Part shown: one piece after another, positions 45,268-53,816 of the stretch
How the letters are laid out: every line of letters starts with the position of its first letter
How positions within the stretch are numbered: position 1 is the stretch's first letter
Source of the DNA: Riemerella columbipharyngis
GTDB taxonomy: Bacteria; Bacteroidota; Bacteroidia; Flavobacteriales; Weeksellaceae
Reading direction: 5' to 3'
NCBI RefSeq assembly: GCF_900101995.1
Contig: NZ_FNAS01000001.1
Location: 62,001 to 126,000 of the forward strand
Length of the DNA stretch: 64,000 bases
Notes under the pieces: model-generated
What the model saw: only the letters and a program-made list of their open reading frames with translations
The model's database searches: none
Told to the model about the DNA's origin: nothing
Made by a program: the position numbers and the translations under genes

Positions 45268-45840
45268 TTATTGTATGTTTGGATTCCAGTTTTCCGGTAC
45301 TTTTGGGTGTATGTCTTTCTCTATATAGTAATCGGAAATTGTTTTTAGAATATCTTCATAAGATTTCGTTTCAAGCTCTTCTACGCTTATTTTTTTTCCA
45401 ATGTATGATATTTTTCTTTTGAAATCGCCGGTGGCAAGGACAATAGGAACTCTTGCTTTTAGTGCCATATGATAGAATCCTTTACGCCATTTTTGTACAT
45501 AGCTTCTTGTACCTTCGGGTGTGATAACCAAACTGAAATCCTCTTTTTCGAATAGATTTGCCACGAAATTTACCAAGTCGTTTTTCTGGCTTCGGTCAAT
45601 ACCTATTCCGCCCAATCCTTTTACTATTCCTCCATACCAAGCTTTGGTGTGAGCATCTTTGATGATGATTTTAAGAGATTTTCCTAACGACCAGTAAGTT
45701 AAATTTCCCAAAAGATATTCCAAATTGTGCGTATGCGGAGCAACCACCAATATGCAACGGTTCAAATTGTTGGCATTGCCGTCTAATATGACTTTCCATC
45801 CTAATAGTTTAAGGATGAGTTTCCCTATGATTTTTTTCAT
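45268..45840 (-). CDS. PlsC-like acyltransferase
   Basis: A 190-residue membrane-associated acyltransferase. The usual HxxxxD site reads VVAPHTHNLEYLLGNL, that is His with Glu in the acid position, while the substrate motif is intact as VITPEGTRSYVQKWRKGFYH. A third block GGIGIDRSQKNDLVNF fits the family's GxIxIDR pattern. The short length places it among the compact glycerol-acyltransferase-like proteins of Bacteroidota, which may not use glycerol-3-phosphate. It is first of a three-gene minus-strand unit with the thioesterase and menF; whether it is functionally linked to them is unclear. Confidence 0.82.
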   Translation of the reverse strand: MKKIIGKLILKLLGWKVILDGNANNLNRCILVVAPHTHNLEYLLGNLTYWSLGKSLKIIIKDAHTKAWYGGIVKGLGGIGIDRSQKNDLVNFVANLFEKEDFSLVITPEGTRSYVQKWRKGFYHMALKARVPIVLATGDFKRKISYIGKKISVEELETKSYEDILKTISDYYIEKDIHPKVPENWNPNIQ

Positions 45841-46226
45841 TTTAGATTAAGTTGATAATATAAAAAACAAGTAACCCTATGTTTGACAGAGGCTACCCAT
45901 AAAGCTAATGATTCTTGTATTTATAGAAAATCTATAAGTCTAAGAATGCATAAAGTGAGACAGAATATCCATCACTTTTACTACGATATCCAAAACAATT
46001 TGTACCATAATTTTTTTTGTTTTTATACACGGCTAATTTACGAATTAATTGTAATTGCACAATACAGCATAATGTTAAAATAAATATAAAATTTTAACTG
46101 TTGGTTAGATAGAAAATAGGTTAAATTTATTAGAATGTAATTGGTTAAATTGTGTTGAAATCTGATTTTTGTCATTTGTATGTTTGTCTGTAAATGTGTA
46201 TTATTGCCTGATGTTAAAATAAATAA
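45841..46226. other. Intergenic region of about 390 bases without a supported gene
   Basis: AT-rich sequence between the acyltransferase gene and the outer-membrane gene. A 66-codon frame at 45883-46083 has no recognisable motif and compositional bias of non-coding DNA. No clear promoter or hairpin is seen. Confidence 0.5.
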
Positions 46227-46832
46227 AATAATAGATTTTTATTAAGCAAACGCTTTGCAGCGGCTTTGTTTGTGCTTGCGAGTGTTTTCGGTTGGGCACA
46301 GCAGAAATTACCTCTACAATCGATGGGAAAAGTCTCTTTGGGATTAACTCTTTTATCCGTTGATTATCAAACGCCAATACAAGGTTCTTGGATTTTAGAT
46401 TCTAAATTTGGTACGGGGCCTAGTGCTACCATAGAAAATGGTAAATATCTGCCGGCTTATCTCGCCCAATCTTTATTTCTGTCTTCAGAAGCTCGTTATC
46501 TATACAGTTTTACCAAACGCCAAGAGCTGGGGCGAGATATAGCTTTAAATAGTGCATCATATTTTGGGATTAAAGCAAGATATAATTTCAAACCTTATCC
46601 TGGTGCTGGGCGAGATCTTGATTCTTTTTTTAGTAGGCGTGATGATCGGAAGTATAGTAATACTTTAAGCTTAGCAGGAGTATGGGGATTGCAGAGAAAT
46701 TTAGACTCTAATTTTTTATTCAATATTTATATTGGACCAGGTTATATGATTGATTTTAATAACAAAAGTTCGTCTTTTTATCCTGATTTAGGATTAGTAT
46801 TTTCTTATGTCTTTATTAAAAGCAAGAAATAA
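46227..46832 (+). CDS. Outer-membrane barrel-type protein with uncertain start
   Basis: Reading in frame from 46227 gives NNRFLLSKRFAAALFVLASV then FGWAQQ, a good signal peptide, but this stretch has no ATG, GTG or TTG before TTG at 46266, and a TAA lies in frame at 46224-46226. A start at TTG 46266 gives a shortened signal (MFVLASVFGWAQ). The mature part is beta-rich with alternating aromatic residues (GKVSLGLTLLSVDYQTPIQG, EARYLYSFTKRQELG, YFGIKARYNFKP, FNIYIGPGYMIDFNN, GLVFSYVFIKSKK), as in small outer-membrane barrels. The gene may use a rare start or may have lost its ATG. Family not identified. Confidence 0.65.
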   Translation, partial: NNRFLLSKRFAAALFVLASVFGWAQQKLPLQSMGKVSLGLTLLSVDYQTPIQGSWILDSKFGTGPSATIENGKYLPAYLAQSLFLSSEARYLYSFTKRQELGRDIALNSASYFGIKARYNFKPYPGAGRDLDSFFSRRDDRKYSNTLSLAGVWGLQRNLDSNFLFNIYIGPGYMIDFNNKSSSFYPDLGLVFSYVFIKSKK

Positions 46833-46856
46833 ATTCTCATCGCTTAAAAATATGCA

Positions 46857-46886
46857 AAAAGGAGGTTTTTGAAGCCTCCTTTTTTA
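46857..46886 (+). terminator. Terminator after the outer-membrane gene
   Basis: AAAAAGGAGG and CCTCCTTTTT arms with a short loop and T-run; A-run on the left makes it also usable from the minus strand. Confidence 0.8.
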
Positions 46887-46910
46887 TTGATGAAGAAAGA
46901 AATAATTTAA

Positions 46911-48566
46911 CTACTTTGTCTTTGGGGTATTGATATTGAAATTAAAGCCAGGTACATTAAAGTTGATATTCATATCATCAGAATCTGTATCTATATTTAA
47001 GCTGTCCATTTTCTTTTTGGCTTCTTTACCGCTGTAAGTTTTTCCATTGATGGTAACTTTATCCTTCCCATTGATGCTTTGGATAGAGATTTTATTTCCA
47101 TTCCTGGTGATATTCATAGAGACCGTTCTGTTTACTTGGGTGCTATCCGCTTGGTCATCATCATTGTCGTCATCATCGTCATCGTCTCCGTTTTTGGTTT
47201 TTGAGGCGTAAGGCGAGTCGTCATTTAGGCTAATGTTGTCTGTATCCTCGTTGATTACCACCATATCTTTTGGAACTACTATAGTGTATTTTACTCTGTA
47301 TTTTCTCATTTTTTCGGAATAAGGAAAGAGTATATAGTTAGGCAGTTCTATATTATTCCCTTCTATTTTTACCAGAATTTTTGACTTTAATGGAAGGTTA
47401 TAGCCTTCGGCAATTCTGGTGATTTCCAGATAAGGTATTTTTATATCCTTTCTTGAGACCTCTACATCGGGATTATCGCCGTCGTAAACCGTTTTTTTGT
47501 CTGTGAAAATATTATCATAATCTTCGGCAGATTCGGGAATGTGTATTTTATTAATTCCTACAAAAAGGGTATCCGAAGGGGTGTTAATCGCTATATTCTC
47601 TGTATCTTGCTTTTTGCCGCTATATACTTTGCTCCCTTTTATTATTAAAGTACTTAATACTAGACCGGTAATAATCCATAAACCAATGAGTATAAAGAAT
47701 ATATATTTAGTATTTTTAAAAGAGGTTTTAGGTGATAAAAGTTTGATACTCAATAAAGACAAACCAAATGTAGGAATGGCAAGGGTAAAGAATAAAAATA
47801 AATCTATAAGATACAGGTAATCATTGTAATAAAAAGATAATTTTGTAAAATGTAGTATGCTCGTAAATCCTACGGAGCATAAAGTTGCAAATAGAAAGCC
47901 TACTGCTACTATTGCCACCATTCCTCCAAGGATGTACCTTAGAATAGTGAGAGGCTCGGATTCAGACTTTAGAGGAAGTTTTTCCATCGCCATAGAAGCT
48001 GTTTTTATATTGTCAAAATTGGCAGGTTCGCCTTTCATTTTAAGGAAGTCGGAAGCGGTTTGTGCTTTTGGTAAGATTGCCCAAAGAATAAGGTATACCA
48101 TAGTTATAAACGGTAGAGAAGGTGCGTATTTGAAGAAAATATAGATAATGGCTAGGGCAGCCCATATTCCACGCATTAGGGTAACATCCATATTGAAATA
48201 ATTTGCCAATCCGGAGCATACCCCTGCGATTTTTTTGTTTGTAGGGTCTCGGAATAGTTGCTTTTTCATCTTAGGCTTTTTTGTATTGTCTGCATAGTAG
48301 GTTTCCTCTTGTCCTTCTATCTCTTCCGGTGTACCGATGAGGGAGATTACTTTTTCCACATCTTCATTGCTTACGACTTCGCGTTTCCCTAAAGATTCTT
48401 TCAGTATTTCTACTACTCTTATTTCTATATCGTGCATCACCTCGTCTGCCTCTTCTTTTTCCATATTATTTCTTAGGGCAGAGAGATATTCACTTAGTTT
48501 TATGTAGGCGTGTTCATCTATAACAAATGAAAAACCGGCTAATGCTATTGATAGTGTCTTGTTCAT
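46911..48566 (-). CDS. PspC-domain membrane protein
   Basis: A 551-residue inner-membrane protein. The N-terminus has a helical prefix (residues about 1-85, with VISLIGTPEEIEGQEETY), then a PspC domain (about 100-170: KQLFRDPTNKKIAGVCSGLA and NYFNMDVTLMRGIWAALAI). More membrane helices lie between about 200 and 315. The C-terminal soluble half is beta-rich and contains an acidic run (NGDDDDDDDNDDD) near residue 465. PspC proteins respond to envelope stress; here the PadR gene upstream, four bases apart, is likely its repressor. Family firm, the signal unknown. Confidence 0.88.
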   Translation of the reverse strand: MNKTLSIALAGFSFVIDEHAYIKLSEYLSALRNNMEKEEADEVMHDIEIRVVEILKESLGKREVVSNEDVEKVISLIGTPEEIEGQEETYYADNTKKPKMKKQLFRDPTNKKIAGVCSGLANYFNMDVTLMRGIWAALAIIYIFFKYAPSLPFITMVYLILWAILPKAQTASDFLKMKGEPANFDNIKTASMAMEKLPLKSESEPLTILRYILGGMVAIVAVGFLFATLCSVGFTSILHFTKLSFYYNDYLYLIDLFLFFTLAIPTFGLSLLSIKLLSPKTSFKNTKYIFFILIGLWIITGLVLSTLIIKGSKVYSGKKQDTENIAINTPSDTLFVGINKIHIPESAEDYDNIFTDKKTVYDGDNPDVEVSRKDIKIPYLEITRIAEGYNLPLKSKILVKIEGNNIELPNYILFPYSEKMRKYRVKYTIVVPKDMVVINEDTDNISLNDDSPYASKTKNGDDDDDDDNDDDQADSTQVNRTVSMNITRNGNKISIQSINGKDKVTINGKTYSGKEAKKKMDSLNIDTDSDDMNINFNVPGFNFNINTPKTK

Positions 48567-48570
48567 GGTA

Positions 48571-48903
48571 TTAAGGTTTATATTGGGTAATTTGGTTTAC
48601 AGAGTCTATAAGTTGTTGCCAAGTGGCTTCCAGTTCGGTGAGGAAAACTTTTCCTTTTTCGGTAATCTGGTAGTATTTTCGTGGTGGTCCAGCTGTGGAT
48701 TCTTCCCAGCGGTAGGAGAGTAGGTCGGCATTTTTCAGTCTGGTAAGCAGCGGATAGAGCGTCCCTTCCACTACATCTAATTTTCCGTTTTTCAGAGCGT
48801 CCATCAGTTCGGAGACATACATCTCTCTTTGTTTGATGAGGCTTAGAATACAGAACTCCAGAATGCCTTTTCTCATTTGGGCTTTTGTATTTTCTGTGTT
48901 CAT
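48571..48903 (-). CDS. PadR-family regulator of the PspC unit
   Basis: A 110-residue PadR repressor: KGILEFCILSLIKQREMYVS, ELMDALKNGKLDVVEGTLYP, LLTRLKNADLLSYRWEESTA and RKYYQITEKGKVFLTELEAT. The winged-helix and wing motifs are complete, so it should bind DNA. Four bases separate it from the PspC gene, so both are on one transcript, and autoregulation is likely. It resembles the regulator at 13699-14040 but is a different branch. Confidence 0.93.
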   Translation of the reverse strand: MNTENTKAQMRKGILEFCILSLIKQREMYVSELMDALKNGKLDVVEGTLYPLLTRLKNADLLSYRWEESTAGPPRKYYQITEKGKVFLTELEATWQQLIDSVNQITQYKP

Positions 48904-48976
48904 TTCTTTTGTTATAATGAGGTTAAAATATTATAAAATTTGATTCTAATTAGAATGATTAGGTCTAAAATTTAGA

Positions 48977-51049
48977 CTACTTTCCTAATCTATTCACTTC
49001 CGAAGGTTGATTTTGGTTAATGTTTATCTTCTTATAGTTCTTTCCTGTAATATTCCATTGTACGGTAATTCCGAAGCTTTGGGTATCGTAGAGCATACTG
49101 TCTGCATAGTACACTTCCGGGATATGCGTTTCGTTTTTCTTTTTGGTGCGGAGTATATCATTGGTATTTAATATTATAGAAAGGTTTTGGTTGATTTTTT
49201 TCGTTAAACCTAATCCAAGAGATTGCATAGCAGATTGTGTCATAAGCCCTATATTATTAGGCGATTGTAAGTAGTATTCAATATTAAACTGAAGTCCCTT
49301 GCCAAAGTCAAATGTATTATAAGAGATGAATTGGAAAAAAGGTTTTGATTTTGCTAAAGTCTGATAGGTTTTGTCTTTAACATTTATATAAGATCCCATT
49401 ATAGTGGTTTTTGTCGTCCAAAATTCATTGAAAAACGAGTGGCTGTATTGTGTGCCTAAACCGTACACATACACATTGTCGAAGTTTCGGTAAGACTGTA
49501 TGATATTTTTTCCATCTGTTTTGAAGAAAATCCCTGCCATATCTTTCATATACTGAAATTCGGAGAAGATACCCCAGCCTTTTTTGAAGGTATTTAGTGA
49601 AAGACTGTATATTTTTTGTGGGCTGATTTCGCTGTCACCCGCAAAGAGGGTATTAGAATTATGGATTTTCGCAAACGGATTTAGGTAGGCGTAGTTTGGC
49701 CTTCTGATTTGCTTACGGAAAGATATGGCATACATTCTTTGTCCTTGTGTCGCCCAGCTGTAATCCGTATTGTAGAGGAGATTGGAATAATTTTTTTTAT
49801 TCTTGTAACTTTCCTTTGTGGCAAGGTCCGAAAAATCGTAATCAATAAACGAGCTCTCGTTTCTTATCCCCAGGTTAAGGTTGCCTTTGCCTAGCGGAAT
49901 AGACTGATTGAAATAGACTGCTGCCACTTGCTCCTTGTAATGGAATGGCGAATTGGTATCAAAATTATAATTGTTATTCGTTACATCCGTATTCGTATAT
50001 CTGCTTCCCACCGAGCTTAGGCCCCATTTTGTTTTGAAGTTCAAGTCTGCGTAACCAATGTAGATAGGCGTGGTATTTTTAATGTCTTGGCTGATGAACT
50101 GCCCTGCCGAAGTAGCGGAATTGTGGCTGTCGCTTTTACTGAAAATCTGATATGTCCCTATTTTTAGGGAGGTGTTTTCATTGAAAATATGTTTCCAGTT
50201 CTGAGAAAGCTGTAATTTTTTGCTTACCGTATTTTCTTGGGTTGTTTTCAGGAAGTCGTCGTTGAAGGTTTGGTTGTTGTTTTTAGACTTGTCGTAGCTA
50301 AGCGTTCCCGAAAAGCTCAGATTGTCTTTCTCTGAGGGGGAAATATTTAGGTCAATGAATGCTTGGTGGCTGTGCTCTTTATTATCATCAATGTTTTCAA
50401 TGGAGAGCAGATCCTTGTTGCCTATCTTTTGTTTGATATTTCCGGTATTGTACTCGGGGGAATTATCGTAATTATAGGAAATATAGAACTGCGTTTTCTT
50501 GCCATTTAGTGCATAGTTGATATTGTTTGTGCCGTAGAAATCCTTTCTGTGTTTCCCACCGGTGGCATTGATGCCCAGGCGGTAGTTTTGTTTGCTTTGG
50601 TCTAAAATAATATTGATTACCGCATTTACCTCTGTGCCGTAGGAGGCGTTAGGATTGGGATTGAGTTCCAACTTTTTTATGGATTTAGGGTCAAGGGACT
50701 CGAGGAAGTTTTTGAGGTCTTTCCCTCTTAGCTCGCTTTGCATCCCGTTGATTTCCACGATGGCAGCCTTGTTGAATATAGACATTTCGCCGTCTTTGTT
50801 TATATCCAGCATTGGCACCAGTTTCATTCCTTCCCAGGCGTTTTGTGTCTTTTGGAAATTGGTATTAGACACTACTACTTCGTATTTTCCCTCTTTTTTG
50901 CGGACATTCATTGCAGGGAGTTTTTTCATCACTACGGTTTTTATCGTTTGTGTTTGTAGTGAATCTTTACTTTGGCTCTTGGTTTGGCTCGTCTGTGCTT
51001 GGGACAAGCCAAATATTAGAACCGGGCTGAAAATTGAAAATTTGTTCAT
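48977..51049 (-). CDS. Outer-membrane beta-barrel family protein (TonB-receptor-like)
   Basis: A 690-residue outer-membrane protein. The signal peptide ends in VLIFGLSQAQ, followed by a serine/glutamine-rich linker and a plug-like domain (IKTVVMKKLPAMNVRKKEGK, FQKTQNAWEGMKLVPMLDIN, LRGKDLKNFLESLDPKSIKK, NPNASYGTEVNAVINIIL). The barrel follows. It belongs to the OMP_b-brl_3 type related to TonB receptors, without a carboxypeptidase-like N-terminal domain. A TATCTTTG -7-like element on the minus strand (51124-51131) lies upstream. It has no SusD-type partner; the ligand is unknown. Confidence 0.85.
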   Translation of the reverse strand: MNKFSIFSPVLIFGLSQAQTSQTKSQSKDSLQTQTIKTVVMKKLPAMNVRKKEGKYEVVVSNTNFQKTQNAWEGMKLVPMLDINKDGEMSIFNKAAIVEINGMQSELRGKDLKNFLESLDPKSIKKLELNPNPNASYGTEVNAVINIILDQSKQNYRLGINATGGKHRKDFYGTNNINYALNGKKTQFYISYNYDNSPEYNTGNIKQKIGNKDLLSIENIDDNKEHSHQAFIDLNISPSEKDNLSFSGTLSYDKSKNNNQTFNDDFLKTTQENTVSKKLQLSQNWKHIFNENTSLKIGTYQIFSKSDSHNSATSAGQFISQDIKNTTPIYIGYADLNFKTKWGLSSVGSRYTNTDVTNNNYNFDTNSPFHYKEQVAAVYFNQSIPLGKGNLNLGIRNESSFIDYDFSDLATKESYKNKKNYSNLLYNTDYSWATQGQRMYAISFRKQIRRPNYAYLNPFAKIHNSNTLFAGDSEISPQKIYSLSLNTFKKGWGIFSEFQYMKDMAGIFFKTDGKNIIQSYRNFDNVYVYGLGTQYSHSFFNEFWTTKTTIMGSYINVKDKTYQTLAKSKPFFQFISYNTFDFGKGLQFNIEYYLQSPNNIGLMTQSAMQSLGLGLTKKINQNLSIILNTNDILRTKKKNETHIPEVYYADSMLYDTQSFGITVQWNITGKNYKKININQNQPSEVNRLGK

Positions 51050-51279
51050 AATCTTTTTGCTTTTGGTTGTGTAAAAATTGATTTGATATATATGTAAAAT
51101 GATTTGGTGATTATTTTACATTGCAAAGATATATAAATTAAATAGTATTATGCAATACAAAGTACTATATTTATTTTTAATTTGTTGATTTTCAATGTTA
51201 AAAATTTTAACAAAAGTTTTTTGACTTAAAAAAATAGGGGCAAATAGAAAAAATGCGTAGAAATCATTTGTTTTTTTGT

Positions 51280-51310
51280 TTGCATCCCCAGTTACTTCTT
51301 TATATATTTG
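51280..51310 (+). promoter_or_regulatory. Promoter of the nitroreductase gene
   Basis: TTG at 51280-51282 and TATATTTG at 51303-51310, spaced 20 bases, with the ATG only four bases after the -7 element. Confidence 0.65.
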
Positions 51311-51314
51311 AGCT

Positions 51315-51944
51315 ATGAATTACAACGAAGCATTACAAAAGAGATATTCCGTAAAGGAGTTTGATTCCGAGAAAAAAGTTTCGCAGTCTGTTTTGCAAAA
51401 TATTCTCAATGCAGGGAGGCTTTCGGCAAGTTCTTTGGGGCTGCAGCCTTACAGGCTTATCGTTGTAGAAACGGATACTGTTAAAAACGAGATGGCTTCG
51501 GTGTTTGCAAACCCTCGCCAGGCACTTACTTGCTCTCATCTTTTGCTTATCGTAACCAAAAAGGAAATTGAACCTTATTATGTAGACCGTTATTTCGAGC
51601 ATATTGCAAAGGAGAGGGAAGTGGAGGCAGATAGTCTGCTGCCGTTCCGAAATATGGTAGACTATTATTTGTCAAAGCTTTCAGGCGAAAACTTATCGGC
51701 GTGGAATGAGAAACAGAGCTATATCCTACTGGGGCATTTGATTTTTGCGGCTGCATTGGAAAATGTGGACTCTTGTCCTATGGAAGGTTTTGACGCACAA
51801 GCGTTAGCTCAATTGATTGATTTGGATACGGCAAAAGAAAATGTTTCTGTAACATTGGCATTGGGGTATCGCTCTCAGGGAGACATTTTTCAACATTTCA
51901 AAAAAGTGAGAAAACCAGAGGGGGAACTCATTAAGTTCTTGTAA
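51315..51944 (+). CDS. NAD(P)H-dependent nitroreductase
   Basis: A 209-residue FMN oxidoreductase of the NfsB type. The flavin-phosphate region is ALQKRYSVKEFDSEKKVS, the dimer part is LNAGRLSASSLGLQPYRLIV, and the C-terminus has NVSVTLALGYRSQGD followed by KKVRKPEGELIKFL. It would reduce nitroaromatics or quinones in the cytosol. The start lies four bases after a strong TATATTTG element, which is too close for an ordinary leader, so the message may be leaderless. Confidence 0.9.
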   Translation: MNYNEALQKRYSVKEFDSEKKVSQSVLQNILNAGRLSASSLGLQPYRLIVVETDTVKNEMASVFANPRQALTCSHLLLIVTKKEIEPYYVDRYFEHIAKEREVEADSLLPFRNMVDYYLSKLSGENLSAWNEKQSYILLGHLIFAAALENVDSCPMEGFDAQALAQLIDLDTAKENVSVTLALGYRSQGDIFQHFKKVRKPEGELIKFL

Positions 51945-52109
51945 AAATAAACTTTATCCGTTAAAAAAAAATTGGTAAGGTGTGTTTTCTGCTTATTTCT
52001 TTGAATGATAATTTCAAAATAATTTGTAATTTTGTATAAGATTTAATGTTGTTTAACGGTCTTATAATCAATATGGTTTGGTTAAACAATGTTTTGTAAA
52101 TAAAATGAT

Positions 52110-53024
52110 ATGAAAGTTGTTTTAGCGGGTGGAACAGGTTTTGTGGGAAGCCGGCTTACGGAAATGTTGATAGAGCGGGGACACGAGATTCTGATGCTTA
52201 CGAGGTCTTTGGAAAACAAAAAGAATACGGATAAAATTACTTATTACGAATGGACTCCCTCTTTGCTTAGCTGCGATGTGGAGCCTTTTCTGGTTGCCGA
52301 TGCAGTGGTTAATCTTGCAGGGGCCGGGATTGCAGATGAACGATGGACGCCGGAGCGGAAAAGGGAGCTGATGAATAGCAGGGTCAGCAGTAATCGTACT
52401 ATTGTAAAAATGCTTAGAAAAGTAGAGAACAAGGTAAAGCAGGTGGTCTGTACTTCTGCTATCGGCTGGTATGGCTATCAGCCGGACAATTCTAAAAAGC
52501 TGACGGAAGATTTGCCTCACGCTGCGGATTTTTTGGCACGTTTATGCTATGAGTGGGAAGAGTCTGCAAGGCGTATAGAGAAGATGAATAAAAAATTGAG
52601 CATCATCCGTACAGGTATCGTTTTAGGTAAAGGCGGAGGAGTTTATCCACAGATGACAAAGTCTATGAACTTTGGGGTAATGGGGATTGCTGGAGATGGA
52701 AATCAGAAAATGAGCTGGATTCATTTAGACGACCATTGCAGGGTGTATATTCATCTTTTGGAGAATGAAATAGAGGGTATTTTTAACTCGGTTTCCCCCA
52801 ATGTGGTTACTCAGGAGCAGTTTTTGGTTAAAGTAAAAGAGGTAAAAGGGCGATTTTGCATACCAATTAAGACCCCAAAATTCATTTTGAAGACTATTTT
52901 TGGTGATTTGGCGGAAATGATTTTGTCTTCCGCAGTTATTTCCTGCGAGAAAATACAATCCACAGGCTTCAAGTTTAGATTTAATAGGCTTTTGGAGGTT
53001 GTAGAGACTATTGAAAAATCATAA
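52110..53024 (+). CDS. TIGR01777-family NAD(P)-binding epimerase-like protein
   Basis: A 304-residue SDR-type protein of the SDR39U1/YfcH group. The Rossmann motif is at the very start (VVLAGGTGFVGSRLTEMLIE). AVVNLAGAGIADERWTPERK, VCTSAIGWYGYQPDN (in place of the usual SxxxYG), RIEKMNKKLSIIRTGIVLGK and QKMSWIHLDDHCRVYIHLLE are typical. The C-terminal segment (FCIPIKTPKFILKTIFGDLA with EMILSSA) fits the DUF1731 tail. Substrate unknown; other members are linked to cell division or lipid steps only by context. A TAATTTTG -7-like element lies at 52027-52034. Confidence 0.9.
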   Translation: MKVVLAGGTGFVGSRLTEMLIERGHEILMLTRSLENKKNTDKITYYEWTPSLLSCDVEPFLVADAVVNLAGAGIADERWTPERKRELMNSRVSSNRTIVKMLRKVENKVKQVVCTSAIGWYGYQPDNSKKLTEDLPHAADFLARLCYEWEESARRIEKMNKKLSIIRTGIVLGKGGGVYPQMTKSMNFGVMGIAGDGNQKMSWIHLDDHCRVYIHLLENEIEGIFNSVSPNVVTQEQFLVKVKEVKGRFCIPIKTPKFILKTIFGDLAEMILSSAVISCEKIQSTGFKFRFNRLLEVVETIEKS

Positions 53025-53098
53025 AATAGTTACTTTTTCTAATGTTTTCTATTTTGTTAGTAATTATTTAAAAATAATGTTATTTTATTGATTTTTTT

Positions 53099-53683
53099 TT
53101 AATCATATTTTAATCTAAACGATTGTCGGTGGTATTTTGTTGGTCCGTATTGGTTTAAGGCGTCTCTATGCTGCTTGGTAGCGTATCCAAAGTTTTTGTT
53201 CCAGCCATATTGCGGGAATTCTTCGTGTAGTTTTATCATAAGCCGATCTCGGTAGTTTTTGGCTAAAATAGAAGCCGCAGCTATGGAGAGTACTTTGGAG
53301 TCCCCTTTTATAATACATTGATGCGGGATAAAAGGGTAGGGGTGGAATCGGTTGCCGTCCACCAAAATCAGCTCGGGGCGGGTTTTTAGTTGGTCTATGG
53401 CGAGGTGCATAGCATGTATGCTGGCGTTTAGAATATTATGCTTGTCTATGAATTCCGGAGGTAGCTCTGCAATGGCGTATTCCAAGGCATTTTCTTTAAT
53501 ATAAGTATCTAATTCGTTTCGGATTTTGACGGTCAGCTTTTTTGAGTCGTTGATGAGGTTTTGCTCAAAGTTTTCCCTTAAAATTACCGCTGCTGCTACT
53601 ACCGGTCCGCACAAGCATCCGCGGCCTACTTCGTCGCATCCGGCTTCTATATAATTTTTTGTCCAATTTTTTATCAATTTCAT
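53099..53683 (-). CDS. rnhB: Ribonuclease HII
   Basis: Removes ribonucleotides from DNA in RNA-DNA hybrids. The longest frame starts at TTG 53692, but that codon overlaps the -7 element TATCTTTG (53690-53697), so I take ATG 53683 (MKLIKNWTKNYIEAGCDEVG). The catalytic DEVGRGCLCGPVVAAAV is present near residue 19, with LILVDGNRFHPYPFIP and IKGDSKVLSIAAASILAKNY further on. The length from this start is 194 residues, normal for RNase HII. The ATG lies only six bases after the -7 element, suggesting a leaderless message. Confidence 0.93.
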   Translation of the reverse strand: MKLIKNWTKNYIEAGCDEVGRGCLCGPVVAAAVILRENFEQNLINDSKKLTVKIRNELDTYIKENALEYAIAELPPEFIDKHNILNASIHAMHLAIDQLKTRPELILVDGNRFHPYPFIPHQCIIKGDSKVLSIAAASILAKNYRDRLMIKLHEEFPQYGWNKNFGYATKQHRDALNQYGPTKYHRQSFRLKYD

Positions 53684-53689
53684 AATGTG

Positions 53690-53720
53690 CAAAGATAGGT
53701 TAAATTTTTAATTCAAACAA
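53690..53720 (-). promoter_or_regulatory. Promoter of rnhB
   Basis: Minus-strand TTG (53720-53718), 20-base spacer, TATCTTTG (53697-53690). The ATG follows after six bases. Confidence 0.75.
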
Positions 53721-53816
53721 TATTTTTAATGGGTTGTTTTAATTTTTTTTGTATAAAATTTGTGTAATTTAACATAATTGGTTAATATTGTCCCAAGTGA
53801 AAAAATTATTTAAGAT

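Noticed and set aside
45883-46083. 66-codon plus-strand frame
   Set aside because: No motif, no promoter, and composition like the surrounding non-coding DNA.
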